Shown: positions 25,707 through 35,140 of the stretch, one piece after another | How positions within the stretch are numbered: position 1 is the stretch's first letter | Layout of the letters: each line of letters opens with the position of its first letter | NCBI GenBank assembly: GCA_965248715.1 | Contig: CBDFKB010000008.1 | Location: 1,488,001 to 1,552,000, forward strand | DNA from: CBDFKB01 sp965248715 | Lineage (GTDB): Bacteria; Pseudomonadota; Alphaproteobacteria; Rhizobiales; Rhizobiaceae | Direction of reading: 5' to 3' | DNA length: 64,000 nt | Made by a program: the position numbers and the translations under genes | The notes under the pieces: generated by a model | What the model was told of the DNA's origin: nothing | The model's input: only the letters and a program-made list of their open reading frames with translations | The model's database searches: none

Positions 25707-27079
25707 GCAGCTTCGATCATCACCCGGTTGCGTCCGGCATTCTTGGCCGCATATAACGCGTCGTCGGCGCGCTTGATCAAGAAATCGGCCCGTTTATCAC
25801 CCGGCGACAGGCTGGCAACGCCTAGGCTGATGGTGATCGGAACCTGCTTGGCGCCGTTGGAAACCACAAAAGGATGGATGGCAATTTCGGTGCGAATACG
25901 CTCCGCCACGACCCGGGCAAATGCGATATCTGTATCCGGCATCACGACCACAAATTCCTCGCCGCCATAACGGCAGGCAAGATCAATATTTCGGATGTTG
26001 CGCTGCAACCGGCGCGAAAATTCCTTGAGCACTTCATCGCCGACAATGTGCCCGTGATTGTCGTTGACCGCTTTGAAATAGTCGATGTCGGTAATGATCA
26101 CCGAGAAAGGTTTACGGCGCGCCACCGCCTTATCGAACAGGCTGGAGATGTGCGTGTCCATATATCTGCGGTTGTGCAGCCCGGTCAGGCCATCGCGGAT
26201 CGCCAATTCCATGGTTTCCTGCACGGAATTGCGCAATTGGTCGTTATAGCGCTTGCGGCGAATTTGCGTGCGCACCCTGGCCATCAGCTCGTGCTGATCG
26301 AACGGCCGGACCAAAAAATCATTAACCCCGATATCGAGCCCGCGAATGATCATTTGATCGTCTTCGGAATTACAGTAGATAACGATCGGCATCATCCGGG
26401 TGCGTTCCAGCGAACGCAATTGTGAACATAGTCTGAGACCGTCAAAATCGTCGATCTCCATGGAAAGAATCAGGCAGTCGAAATTGCCCTCGGCGGCCTG
26501 AAACAGCGCATCCTGCGGCGCGGTGATCACCTGAACATCATGTTCGCGCGACAACAATCGAACCAGTTTTTCATAGGAAGACGATTTGTCGTCAACTACC
26601 AGCAAATGCCCGCGCGGTCGCATCGCCGCTTCGCTGCGGGTGTCGATTAGTTGTTCGACCCCGAAATCACGACCGGTCGATGCGCGCAGGCGCAATTCGT
26701 CGGTCAACAGTTTCAATCGCACTAGGCTGCGGACCCTGGTGACTAGCGCCAAATCGTTGACCGGTTTGGATAAAAAATCGTCAGCACCCGAGTCCAGTCC
26801 CTTGACCCGGTCTTCGGGCTGGTCGAGCGCGGTTACCATTACGACCGGCAAATGGGCCGTATTCGGGCTTCTTTTCAGGCGCCGACAGATTTCGAAGCCG
26901 TCCATACCGGGCATCATCACGTCCAGCAGCACCATGTCGCATTCGCCGTTTTCGCATATCGTCAGCGCGTCTGGGCCATTAGACGCGGTAATCACCTGGA
27001 AATACTCGGCCATCAGCCGAGCTTCCAGCAATTTGACATTGGCTTTGATATCGTCAACGACCAGTACGCGTGCCGTCAT
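25703..27079 (-). CDS. pleD: Diguanylate cyclase response regulator PleD
   Basis: A 458-aa protein with two receiver domains and a GGDEF domain. REC1 (residues 1-120) has phosphoacceptor Asp53 in LLDVMMPGMDG. REC2 (about 155-275) lacks a canonical acceptor region (LILSMEIDDFDG), as in other PleD proteins. The GGDEF domain (about 290-458) has the catalytic CRYGGEEFVVVMPDT. It makes c-di-GMP when phosphorylated at the cell pole and helps control the motile-to-sessile transition. Downstream of divK in a divK-pleD operon. Its TAG stop lies in the edge of a paired-hairpin repeat. Confidence 0.95.
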   Translation of the reverse strand: MTARVLVVDDIKANVKLLEARLMAEYFQVITASNGPDALTICENGECDMVLLDVMMPGMDGFEICRRLKRSPNTAHLPVVMVTALDQPEDRVKGLDSGADDFLSKPVNDLALVTRVRSLVRLKLLTDELRLRASTGRDFGVEQLIDTRSEAAMRPRGHLLVVDDKSSSYEKLVRLLSREHDVQVITAPQDALFQAAEGNFDCLILSMEIDDFDGLRLCSQLRSLERTRMMPIVIYCNSEDDQMIIRGLDIGVNDFLVRPFDQHELMARVRTQIRRKRYNDQLRNSVQETMELAIRDGLTGLHNRRYMDTHISSLFDKAVARRKPFSVIITDIDYFKAVNDNHGHIVGDEVLKEFSRRLQRNIRNIDLACRYGGEEFVVVMPDTDIAFARVVAERIRTEIAIHPFVVSNGAKQVPITISLGVASLSPGDKRADFLIKRADDALYAAKNAGRNRVMIEAA

Positions 27080-27137
27080 GGGTTACCAAACTCTTTTTGT
27101 TTTCGACCTGCAAATTGCCGCCGGTTGGCCAATCAAC

Positions 27138-27509
27138 TTATCCGTCTCCCAAATAGGATCTTATGGTCTCCATAAAGGCGGCGACGGAAATCGGTTTTGA
27201 AATATATGCCTCGCACCCACCTTGGCGGATCCGTTCCTCGTCCCCCTTCATGGCAAACGCGGTAACCGCGATGACCGGGATGCGGCGCAATTCATCGTCT
27301 TCCTTTATCCATTTCGTGATCTCCAGCCCCGATACTTCCGGTAGCTGAATATCCATCACGATCAGGTCGGGTTTATGCTTACGGGCAAGGTCCAACGCCT
27401 CAAGACCATCTCTGGTCTTAATCGTGTCATATCCATTGGCCTCCAACAAATCGTTGAACAACTTCATGTTTAGTTCGTTGTCTTCAACAATCATGACTGA
27501 TTTTGCCAT
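27138..27509 (-). CDS. divK: Single-domain response regulator DivK
   Basis: A 123-aa receiver-only protein. The acidic pocket is in IVEDNELN, phospho-acceptor Asp53 is in VMDIQLPEVSG, Thr is in AVTAFAMKGDEERI, and Lys is in YISKPI. DivK is the cell-fate phospho-signalling protein of alphaproteobacteria, working with the PleC and DivJ kinases upstream of CtrA. I chose the ATG at 27509 with CGGGGTG upstream; the frame is open to 27545. It is followed 58 bases later by pleD, the conserved order. Confidence 0.95.
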   Translation of the reverse strand: MAKSVMIVEDNELNMKLFNDLLEANGYDTIKTRDGLEALDLARKHKPDLIVMDIQLPEVSGLEITKWIKEDDELRRIPVIAVTAFAMKGDEERIRQGGCEAYISKPISVAAFMETIRSYLGDG

Positions 27510-27624
27510 GTTCACCCCGTCATCCGACATAGATGTTTTGAGCACCTAGCGAGTTGTGTCTGTCACAGATTTAGTACAATTTGGTTGATGAAACGACAAC
27601 AACCAGAGCAGAAAACATAATTGG

Positions 27625-27885
27625 ATGCACCAAAGCGAAGCCGAACAAATTGCTATCGATGGTTTAGCCCATATCGCCGGCGAACCTGAATTGCTATCGC
27701 GATTTGCAGCTTTAAGCGGCATTGATCCTCAGGCCATGCGCGAAGCTGCGGGCGAACCGGGGTTTTTGGCCGGCGTGCTCGAATTTTATCTAGGCGATGA
27801 ACCGACACTGCTGGCGTTTTCGGCGATGAAGAATATCGATCCGAATGTCATTGCCAAGGCCCACGCCTATCTTGTTGGGCATTGA
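27625..27885 (+). CDS. DUF3572 family protein
   Basis: An 86-aa helical cytosolic protein beginning MHQSEAEQIAIDGLAHIAGE, with the DUF3572 (PF12096) features RFAALSGIDP and EPGFLAGVLEFYLGDEPTLL. The family is restricted to alphaproteobacteria and has no established role. It lies between divK and dinB, as in many Hyphomicrobiales, divergent from divK and 33 bases before dinB. Confidence 0.9.
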   Translation: MHQSEAEQIAIDGLAHIAGEPELLSRFAALSGIDPQAMREAAGEPGFLAGVLEFYLGDEPTLLAFSAMKNIDPNVIAKAHAYLVGH

Positions 27886-27918
27886 TAATCGCCCAGCAGA
27901 CAAAGGAGCCAAAAATAT

Positions 27919-29283
27919 ATGGGCGCGCGGGAACCCGAAATTGGTGTTGAAAGGCAAATCGAAACTACCGGTTTTTGCCGTGATTGTCTGGCCAAGGCTA
28001 CCCGTGGCGATGCTCGCTGCGGTTCCTGCGGCAGTCCGCGGACCATATTTCATGATGAATTACAAGCGCTTGATATCGCTCACATCGACTGTGATGCGTT
28101 TTACGCCTCGGTCGAAAAGAGGGATCGTCCAGAGCTCGCCGGCAAGCCGGTAATCATCGGTGGCGGCAAGCGCGGGGTAGTTTCGACCGCCTGTTATGTC
28201 GCGCGCATCCATGGGGTTCACTCAGCGATGCCGATGTTCAAGGCTCTCAAGGCTTGCCCGGAGGCCGTGGTTATCCGTCCCGACATGGAGAAATACTCAG
28301 CAGTCGGCCGGGAAATCCGTGATTTGATGCGCACACTGACGCCGGAAGTCGAGCCGCTGTCGATTGATGAGGCGTTTCTCGATTTATCCGGCACCAGACT
28401 TTTGCACGGCTCCTCGCCAGCCGAGGTGTTGGCAAGATTTGCGCAAACCATCGAGCGAGAAGTTAGGCTGAGTGTGTCCATTGGACTTTCCCACAACAAA
28501 TTTCTTGCCAAGGTGGCGTCTGATCTCAACAAGCCACGGGGCTTTTCGGTGATCGGCAAGGCGCAAACCTTATGGTTCTTGCGCCAGCAGCCGGTTTCGA
28601 TCGTTTGGGGGATTGGCAAGGTGACCCAGGCGCGGCTGGCAAAAGACGGCATCAAGACAATCGCCACGGTTCAAGATATGCAAGAGCAGGAACTGGCGAA
28701 GCGATACGGAAATATGGGGATCCATCTGTCGCGCCTTGCGCGGGGATTGGACCCAAGACGGATCGAGAGCCATTGTGCGGCGAAATCGATCAGCGCCGAG
28801 ACCACTTTCAACCGCGACAAAGCAACCATTAGCGAACTAGCACCGGTGTTGCGTTCATTGGCGGAAAAAGTATCGCGCCGGCTGAAAGCCAAGCATTTGG
28901 CTGGCCACACAGTGGTCTTGAAAATGAAGACCGCGAATTTTCGCAGCCGCACCCGCAACCGGCAATTGCCCGATCCGACCCAACTCGCCGACCGAATATT
29001 TCGCACCGCAAGCGAACTGATAGAAGCCGAACTAGATGGTACAAAATTTCGCCTGATCGGTGTCGGTGTCTCCACGCTTTGCGCCGATGACCGGGCCGAC
29101 CCGGATGATTTGATCGATTTCGACGCGCAAAAACGCGCGGCCGCCGAACGGGCGATGGACAATGTGCGTGGCCGGTTTGGCGATGCAGCCCTCGGCCTTG
29201 GCATCAATTTTGGCCGCGACCGTTCGCTACCGCAACGCGACTTACCTATCGCCGACGAGATCGATCAGGACAAAGAACGATGA
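27919..29283 (+). CDS. dinB: DNA polymerase IV
   Basis: A 454-aa Y-family polymerase for translesion synthesis. The N-terminal extension is the rhizobial zinc-ribbon-like type (GFCRDCLAKATRGDARCGSC). The catalytic palm has HIDCDAFYASVEKRDRP and SIDEAFLDLSG, and the finger, thumb and little-finger domains follow. The C-terminus (QRDLPIADEIDQDKER) lacks an obvious QLSLF-type beta-clamp motif. Probably cotranscribed with DUF3572. Family members are usually SOS-induced, but I saw no clear LexA box. Confidence 0.93.
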   Translation: MGAREPEIGVERQIETTGFCRDCLAKATRGDARCGSCGSPRTIFHDELQALDIAHIDCDAFYASVEKRDRPELAGKPVIIGGGKRGVVSTACYVARIHGVHSAMPMFKALKACPEAVVIRPDMEKYSAVGREIRDLMRTLTPEVEPLSIDEAFLDLSGTRLLHGSSPAEVLARFAQTIEREVRLSVSIGLSHNKFLAKVASDLNKPRGFSVIGKAQTLWFLRQQPVSIVWGIGKVTQARLAKDGIKTIATVQDMQEQELAKRYGNMGIHLSRLARGLDPRRIESHCAAKSISAETTFNRDKATISELAPVLRSLAEKVSRRLKAKHLAGHTVVLKMKTANFRSRTRNRQLPDPTQLADRIFRTASELIEAELDGTKFRLIGVGVSTLCADDRADPDDLIDFDAQKRAAAERAMDNVRGRFGDAALGLGINFGRDRSLPQRDLPIADEIDQDKER

Positions 29284-29394
29284 TTTCGCCCTCGGCAAGA
29301 GTTGCTCATTGCCACAAAATCAATAGCGCGTATCAGACGTAAATAATAGGCACGCACCACGACACGCCTTTCGCAGGTTCAGCCACAAAAACGA

Positions 29395-29438
29395 TCACCA
29401 GCCAAAGCCGGTGCCCATTTTTGGGTGGCACGCTCTAA
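29395..29438. repeat. Degenerate RIME-like repeat fragment
   Basis: AAAGCCGGTGCCCATTTTTGGGTGGCACGCTCTA matches the right side of the first palindrome of type A. The rest has decayed. Confidence 0.6.
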
Positions 29439-29513
29439 TGATTTTGCCAAAGCCAAATCAAAGAGCCGGCATTCTTTCCCACAAGGAAAGTAAATTAGGT
29501 CCACTACCCATTA

Positions 29514-30380
29514 CACGTTGAATTTGAACAGCAAAACGTCGCCGTCGCCAAACCATTTTGTAATCCTTGGGCACCTACACTTTGTCTTCCTTGGCAACCC
29601 CACACTCCGTCATCCTTGGGCACCGGCCCAAGGATCCAGTGCTGCCTTGGGTTTAACCCATGCATCTTCAACCCGCCCTACGCTTGCCTGAGGGTAGCCG
29701 AGGCACGATGTGCGGCTTCGCCACTTATTATGCTAGATCCTTGGCACGGTGACCAAGGATGACGGGGCGTAAGGCCCGCCCCGCTGCCGCACTAGCGCTT
29801 GTCACGTTGAATTTGAACAGCAAAACGTCGCCGTCGCCAACCCGCTTTGTAATCCTTGGGCACCTACACTTTGTCTTCCTTGGCAACCCCACACTCCGTC
29901 ATCCTTGGGCACCGGCCCAAGGATCCAGTGCTGCCTTGGGTTTAACCCATGCATCTTCAACCCGCCCTACGCTTTCCTGAGGGTAGCCGAGGCACGATGT
30001 GCGGCTTCGCCACTTATTATGCTGGATCCTTGGCACGGTGGCCAAGGATGACGGGGCGTAAGGCCCGCCCCGCTGCCGCACTAGCGCTTGTCACGTTGAA
30101 TTTGAACAGCAAAACGTCGCCGTCGCCAAACCACTTTGTAATCCTTGGGCACCTACACTTTGTCTTCCTTGGCAACCCCACACTCCGTCATCCTTGGGCA
30201 CCGGCCCAAGGATCCAGTGCTGCCTTGGGTTTAACCCATGCATCTTCAACCCGCCCTACGCTTGCCTGAGGGTAGCCGAGGCACGATGTGCGGCTTTGCC
30301 ACTTATTATGCTGGATCCTTGGCACGGTGACCAAGGATGACGGGGCGTAAGGCCCGCCCCGCTGCCGCACTAGCGCTTGT
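29514..30380. repeat. Three tandem copies of a 289-bp noncoding unit
   Basis: Units begin at 29514, 29803 and 30092 with CACGTTGAATTTGAACAGC and differ by only a few bases. Each holds perfect short hairpins (ATCCTTGGGC/GCCCAAGGAT, ATCCTTGG/CCAAGGAT, GGGGCG/CGCCCC) and ends CTAGCGCTTGT, the first bases of the palindromic repeat that follows the third unit. Stop-free frames inside repeat identically and look accidental. CACG is shared at all four unit boundaries, suggesting microhomology-driven duplication. No gene in 29284-30476. Confidence 0.93.
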
Positions 30381-30475
30381 CACGAGGCGTTGGATACGCT
30401 TCGTCGCGCTATCTGTTTGTTTGTCGCGTATTCTTATCCGAAAACCGCTACACACTTTTCGGGAATACGCACTAG
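30370..30475. repeat. RIME-like palindromic repeat, type B
   Basis: From CTAGCGCTTGTCACG to GAATACGCACTAG, with GCGTATTC/GAATACGC arms and AAAACCGCTACACACTTTT core. Its left end is shared with the 289-bp tandem units. Its right CTAG is one base from the eipB stop codon. Confidence 0.9.
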
Positions 30476-30476
30476 A

Positions 30477-31343
30477 TCAATCGCTATCTTCGGTTTCACA
30501 AGCAGTCGGGTCCAACATTTCCAGGCGGACCAGATCGCCGGTCAACATATAGTCGATATAGCGCAGCTTGAGATCGCGCGAGACGCCGTTTTCGTACAAC
30601 AGAAATGAGGTTTCAAACACCGGCAGCGCGGTGGAAGTATCTTTGGTCGGCAATTTGGGAAAATAGCTGGTAGAGACCGGCAAATGGCCGATGCCGGCAA
30701 GCGAGTGCAGCGCTTTGGCGGTTTCACCGTTGAGCGCCACCGAGACCTCGCGCCGGGCGCCGATAAAGGTGGTGGTCGCCAAAACCGCGTCCGCCTGGTC
30801 GCCAGCATCGAAAAGGTCAGCCCGTAGGATTTTTTTCCCCATGCGACCGGCTTCGATTACCCGAACCGTATGTTCGCCAAGAAACATTGCGTCTTCGAGT
30901 TCGATGCGTCGCTCCTGCGGTCTGCGGTGATTGATGATCAACCCGCCATCGCCACGCGCTGCGCTGCCTTTGATGGTCTTTTCGGTCTTGCCGTTGACAA
31001 AAGACTGGGTCAGGAACTGAAACTGGGCACCGTCCGGCGCCTCATAGGTGCTGGCTCGCTCTTCCGCCATCACCGGCTCACCCTCGGTGCGGATGTCGAT
31101 ACGCATGCGATAGTTGACGATAAGCCCCTCGCAGCCGCTGCCACGAACCTCGAACACCATTACCCCGTTCATCGCTTTGATGCCGGAACGCTCGCTCGCC
31201 TGGCCAAGCTTTAGCTGGTAGGCGGCGCGGTGCGGGGCAATGACCCCGTATCCAACCGGAGCAGCACTTGAGTGACTGCTCACTGCCATCACAATTAAGG
31301 CAGCAAGGACGCCTGGGCATTGATTGGCGAGCGGAACCTTCAT
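30477..31343 (-). CDS. eipB: EipB-like cell envelope integrity protein (DUF1849)
   Basis: A 288-aa exported protein matching the DUF1849/EipB family (PF08904), a periplasmic beta-spiral protein needed for envelope integrity in Brucella. A signal peptide (VPLANQCPGVLAALIVMAVS) is followed by IAPHRAAYQLKLGQ and a beta-rich body. Two cysteines, in GSGCEGLIVNYR and in the C-terminal DPTACETED, correspond to the conserved disulfide of the family. I chose the ATG at 31343, just before the signal peptide, with GGGAA upstream. The frame is open to 31490 but overlaps the divergent GDPD gene. Confidence 0.88.
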   Translation of the reverse strand: MKVPLANQCPGVLAALIVMAVSSHSSAAPVGYGVIAPHRAAYQLKLGQASERSGIKAMNGVMVFEVRGSGCEGLIVNYRMRIDIRTEGEPVMAEERASTYEAPDGAQFQFLTQSFVNGKTEKTIKGSAARGDGGLIINHRRPQERRIELEDAMFLGEHTVRVIEAGRMGKKILRADLFDAGDQADAVLATTTFIGARREVSVALNGETAKALHSLAGIGHLPVSTSYFPKLPTKDTSTALPVFETSFLLYENGVSRDLKLRYIDYMLTGDLVRLEMLDPTACETEDSD

Positions 31344-31464
31344 CGACGAAATTCCCAAACCACACTGAGTGTCGAATGTGGCAACCATTCCTGATATTGC
31401 AACCCAATTATCACAGAATTCCGGCATACTGTCAGCCGGACATTTGTGAACCGGAGCAAAAGAC

Positions 31465-32184
31465 ATGGCAAACCATTCCTGGCTCACCAAGCGGCCGATC
31501 GCACACCGCGGCCTGCATCAATCTAATCAGGGGATATGGGAAAATACCCGGAGCTCGTTTGCCGCAGCGATTGCCGGCGATTTTGCCATTGAACTCGACC
31601 TCCAGATTTCTGCAGACGGCGTGCCGGTTGTCTTTCATGACCATACCATTGACCGGCTGACCAATGGTTCCTGTTCGGTACGCTCGTTAACCGCCGCCGA
31701 ACTCGGCAAACTCGCCATCATGGACAGCGGTGACCGCATCGAAATGCTACCGGAAACCCTCGCATTCGTCGCCGGACGGGTTGGTCTAGTGCTCGAACTG
31801 AAATCGATTGACGGTCAGGACCGTGGCTTTGCCGATGCGGTGGCGCGCGCACTCGACAACTACAAGGGACCTGCGGCGGTAATGTCATTTAACCACCGGT
31901 TGGTAACCCAATTGTCGCAATTAATCGTTGAGCGCCCGGTCGGACTGACCGCATTAGGTTCCGATCAAGAATTCGATAAGCACATGGATTTCATCAACCA
32001 GGTGGCGGTTGACTTCATATCTTACCGTGTTGACGATATTCCCTGCCAATTCGTCCGCGTAGCACGCGATGAGCGCAACTTGCCAGTGATCACCTGGACA
32101 GTACGCGACCCCAAACAAATAGCTATCACCGGCAAATATGCGAACCAAATGACATTTGAAGGGTTTGATCCCAATGCGGCATAG
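31465..32184 (+). CDS. Glycerophosphodiester phosphodiesterase
   Basis: A 239-aa GDPD-family TIM-barrel enzyme that hydrolyses glycerophosphodiesters to glycerol 3-phosphate and an alcohol. The signature residues are visible: PIAHRGLH, ENTRSSF, ELDLQISADG, VVFHDHTIDRLT and LVLELKS. No signal peptide, so probably cytosolic (UgpQ-like). Divergent from eipB, followed by a FemAB-like gene 42 bases downstream of its stop codon. Confidence 0.93.
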   Translation: MANHSWLTKRPIAHRGLHQSNQGIWENTRSSFAAAIAGDFAIELDLQISADGVPVVFHDHTIDRLTNGSCSVRSLTAAELGKLAIMDSGDRIEMLPETLAFVAGRVGLVLELKSIDGQDRGFADAVARALDNYKGPAAVMSFNHRLVTQLSQLIVERPVGLTALGSDQEFDKHMDFINQVAVDFISYRVDDIPCQFVRVARDERNLPVITWTVRDPKQIAITGKYANQMTFEGFDPNAA

Positions 32185-32226
32185 GCGTGAATTTCAGCGG
32201 CCTTGCTACCGATCCCGGCGGTCAAA

Positions 32227-33447
32227 ATGAGCCAGGGCCCGGACGCAAAATGCCGACCGGCCGCTGGCGGCGATGCGCACCACATCCGCGTCGCGACCTC
32301 AATTGCCGAAATTGACGCCAAAAAGTGGAACGTTTTAGTCCGGGGCATGGCGGAACATGGCGCCGGTCGCGGAAATCCGTTTGTCAGCCATGAATATTTA
32401 TCCGCACTGGAAGGTTCTGGATCGGCAACCGCCGACAGCGGATGGCTCGGCCAGCATATGCTGCTGGAGACAGCCGACGGGGAACTGATCGCCGCCCTGC
32501 CCGGCTATTTAAAAAACCACAGCCAAGGCGAGTATGTGTTCGATCATGGCTGGGCCGATGCGTTCGAGCGGGCCGGCGGGCGCTATTATCCGAAATTGCA
32601 ATGTTCGGTGCCATTTACACCGGCGAGCGGACCCAGGTTCCTGGTCCGCAACACGGAAATGGCCGACCAATATCGCCAAGCGCTGGCCAGTGGCCTGCAA
32701 CAATTGGGCGAAAAGCTTGGCGTATCGTCAGCCCACATCACCTTCATGCAGGAAGAAGAATGGCGTGCGCTCGACGATACCCAATTTCTCAAGCGCACCG
32801 ATCAGCAGTTTCATTGGCTAAACCAAGGGTATGCGACTTTCGAGGAATTCCTCGAGCAATTGTCCTCGCGCAAGCGCAAAGCTATTCGCCGTGAACGGCG
32901 CGGCGCATTGGCCGACAGCAACATCGTCATCGAGCGTTTGTCGGGGGATGATTTGAGCGAAGTGGTGTGGGACCGGTTTTTCGAATTTTATGTCGACACG
33001 GGCGCGCGCAAATGGGGTAGCCCCTATTTGACGCGAGATTTCTTTTCGATGATCGGCGAAACCATGGCCGACCGCATTGTTTTGATCATGGCCAAACGTT
33101 TTGGCCGCTACATCGCCGGGGCGATCAATTTCGTCGGCGACGGTACGCTTTATGGCCGCCATTGGGGTTGTATCGAAGACCACCCGTTCCTGCATTTTGA
33201 AATTTGCTACTATCAGGCAATCGAACACGCGATCGATTGTCACTTGGCGCGGGTCGAGGCCGGCGCACAGGGCGCGCACAAATTAGCTCGCGGCTACATG
33301 CCGGTAATCACCTACTCGGCCCACTGGATTGCACATCCAGGATTGCGGCACGCGGTGGCAAACTACCTTGAGCAGGAACGCCAATATGTGGCAATGGAAA
33401 ACGACGCCCTGGCGCGCCACGGACCGTTTCGCAACTCTGATGAATAA
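32227..33447 (+). CDS. FemAB/GNAT-like acyltransferase (DUF482)
   Basis: A 406-aa protein of the peptidogalycan biosynthesis/recognition family (PF04339), built from tandem GNAT-like folds. Features include NPFVSHEYLSALEGSG near the N-terminus, QLSSRKRKAIRRERRGAL and KWGSPYLTRDFF in the middle, and AINFVGDGTLYGRHWGC with RVEAGAQGAHKLARGYMP near the end. The precise acyl donor and acceptor are unknown. Start is uncertain: ATG at 32227 with GGCGG upstream is preferred to TTG at 32203. Possibly cotranscribed with GDPD and the HIT gene downstream. Confidence 0.88.
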   Translation: MSQGPDAKCRPAAGGDAHHIRVATSIAEIDAKKWNVLVRGMAEHGAGRGNPFVSHEYLSALEGSGSATADSGWLGQHMLLETADGELIAALPGYLKNHSQGEYVFDHGWADAFERAGGRYYPKLQCSVPFTPASGPRFLVRNTEMADQYRQALASGLQQLGEKLGVSSAHITFMQEEEWRALDDTQFLKRTDQQFHWLNQGYATFEEFLEQLSSRKRKAIRRERRGALADSNIVIERLSGDDLSEVVWDRFFEFYVDTGARKWGSPYLTRDFFSMIGETMADRIVLIMAKRFGRYIAGAINFVGDGTLYGRHWGCIEDHPFLHFEICYYQAIEHAIDCHLARVEAGAQGAHKLARGYMPVITYSAHWIAHPGLRHAVANYLEQERQYVAMENDALARHGPFRNSDE

Positions 33448-33482
33448 TGTAGGCATACCCAAATTTGCACGGAGCAGACCAT

Positions 33483-33905
33483 ATGGCCGAATATGACAAA
33501 GACAACATTTTCGCGAAAATCCTGCGCGGCGAAATGCCGTGCCACCAGATTTACGAGGACGAAGATTGTTTCGCGCTCATGGACATTATGCCGCGCTCTA
33601 ACGGTCATTGCTTGGTGATCCCGAAGAAACCAAGCCGTAATATTTTGGACGCCGATGCCGCAGACCTGGCGACTTTGATTGGCGCGGTGCAGCGCGTCGG
33701 CCGGGCCTGCATCAAAGGATTGTCCGCCGACGGGTTGACGATCCAGCAATTTAACGAGCAGGCTGGTGGCCAGATCGTTTACCACCTGCATTTCCATGTC
33801 ATCCCGCGTTATGACGGCGAGAAAATGCGCCCACATTCCAGCGATATGGAAGACAATGAGGTGTTGGCAGCCAATGCGGAAAAGATCAGGGCGGCGCTTG
33901 GCTAG
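33483..33905 (+). CDS. HIT family protein
   Basis: A 140-aa histidine-triad nucleotide hydrolase/transferase. The N-terminal MAEYDKDNIFAKILRGEMPC and the triad VYHLHFHVIPR are typical of the HinT/Hit branch, which hydrolyses nucleoside phosphoramidates. I chose the ATG at 33483, preceded by GGAG at 8 bases; a start six codons earlier has no such site. Follows the FemAB-like gene by 35 bases. Confidence 0.93.
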   Translation: MAEYDKDNIFAKILRGEMPCHQIYEDEDCFALMDIMPRSNGHCLVIPKKPSRNILDADAADLATLIGAVQRVGRACIKGLSADGLTIQQFNEQAGGQIVYHLHFHVIPRYDGEKMRPHSSDMEDNEVLAANAEKIRAALG

Positions 33906-33939
33906 GTCTTAATTGTTCCAAGGGAAATTAGATTCACAT

Positions 33940-34290
33940 TCAAAAGCCCGCATAATAGCCTGAAAACAATGCAGCTTCTGCGGCAACCAGACCGGCTAAT
34001 ACCCGGTTGCCAGCGCCCAGGAAGACCGCGAAGCCGATTGCTGCCGCAACTACCCGGAGCAAGGTCGAAGTATCCGCCAAATCCCCTGAGGGAAACAGCA
34101 CCAGTCGGGCGATGACGGCCGCGACAACCGCGGTCGCGACCGCTCGCACCAATTGCAGCGCTTCCGAGTCCGGCTTGATGCGCGAAGAAGACAATATGCC
34201 CGCGAACCGAAACATGTCGGTCGGCAACCACCCGGCCAACAAGATAAACACATAAGGCCACCACCAGCTATCGATGCTCTCAAACGTCAT
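33940..34290 (-). CDS. azlD: AzlD-family branched-chain amino acid export subunit
   Basis: A 116-aa membrane protein with four hydrophobic segments, starting MTFESIDSWWWPYVFILLAG. It contains the AzlD-type WLPTDMFRFAGILSS motif, as expected for the small subunit of an AzlCD exporter. The ATG overlaps the azlC stop codon (ATGA), so the pair is translationally coupled. The frame is open upstream to 34446, but that part overlaps azlC. Confidence 0.87.
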   Translation of the reverse strand: MTFESIDSWWWPYVFILLAGWLPTDMFRFAGILSSSRIKPDSEALQLVRAVATAVVAAVIARLVLFPSGDLADTSTLLRVVAAAIGFAVFLGAGNRVLAGLVAAEAALFSGYYAGF

Positions 34291-35006
34291 ACTTGTCCCG
34301 TCCTGCCCACCAGATAGGCGATTGGTCCACCCACAACACCGGTCAAAATGATGTCGAAGCCAGGCATCAATAGATAAAACAGCGGCCCCATCACCAAACC
34401 GAGCCCCAGGGCCAGCCGATCGCTGCGACCCGATGCCGACGCCCACAAATAGGCGGCAAAATAGACCGGCGGCATGAAAAACAGTCCCATATTGACGATC
34501 GGCGGCAAGTTGGCGGCCAGCACATAAGCAATGCCTGATATTGCCGTGCAGATGAAGGTAAGCGTGATTGCAAAGCCGGCAAAATAAGAAAGCCTGGCTG
34601 CGGGCGGAATGGCGTCACGGCGCTGCATGATCACCACCCAGGCGGTAATCGCGATAAAGTGGGAAAGCGCCAGTAGTTTCCAGCGTGGCGTATTTGGGGT
34701 ACGGATTTCCGGCGCCAGCGCCATCACCATCGGCGCCAGCCGCAGCGATGACAGGGCAACGCCAACAAAAATCGTAAGCAGCCCGTAACCAGCCAGGATG
34801 CCGCTAACCAGCACCAGCATCGCTGGCAGCGCCCAGACCGTAAAGCCGATGAACATGGTCTCAGGAAGGCTTAAGCCGCTTTGCCGTGCCAAACTGGCGA
34901 AGCCGACAAACACCATCATCAACACCAGCGCCGGCAAGCAGAATACCGACCGCATGCCGGCAAACCACCAATTCCGCGGATTTGCAATCGGGGCGTTCTG
35001 GGACAT
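34287..35006 (-). CDS. azlC: AzlC-family branched-chain amino acid exporter
   Basis: A 239-aa inner-membrane protein with about seven helices. The AzlC-type early segment (FASLARQSGLSLPETMFIGF) and VWALPAMLVLVSGILAG are present. Together with AzlD it forms a branched-chain amino acid or analogue efflux pair. I chose the ATG at 35006, where the conserved part begins; the frame extends 14 codons further. No regulator is adjacent. Confidence 0.87.
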   Translation of the reverse strand: MSQNAPIANPRNWWFAGMRSVFCLPALVLMMVFVGFASLARQSGLSLPETMFIGFTVWALPAMLVLVSGILAGYGLLTIFVGVALSSLRLAPMVMALAPEIRTPNTPRWKLLALSHFIAITAWVVIMQRRDAIPPAARLSYFAGFAITLTFICTAISGIAYVLAANLPPIVNMGLFFMPPVYFAAYLWASASGRSDRLALGLGLVMGPLFYLLMPGFDIILTGVVGGPIAYLVGRTGQV

Positions 35007-35140
35007 GATTTGGGCTCGGTGCTTTGGAAAGCGAACGCCCAAAGGCATTAGCGCAAGATTTTCTTACCGCTGCCGCGCCTTGCTGTCACTCGGCAATTGG
35101 TATTGCGCACGTTCAAATACGGGCAGTAAACTTATTACGA

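Noticed and set aside
29514..30380. CRISPR array
   Set aside because: The units are 289 bp and directly adjacent without variable spacers, and no cas genes are present.
29759..30552. Repeated 60-106 codon frames in the 289-bp tandem units
   Set aside because: They recur identically with the repeat, have no ribosome sites, and are interrupted by hairpins; noncoding.
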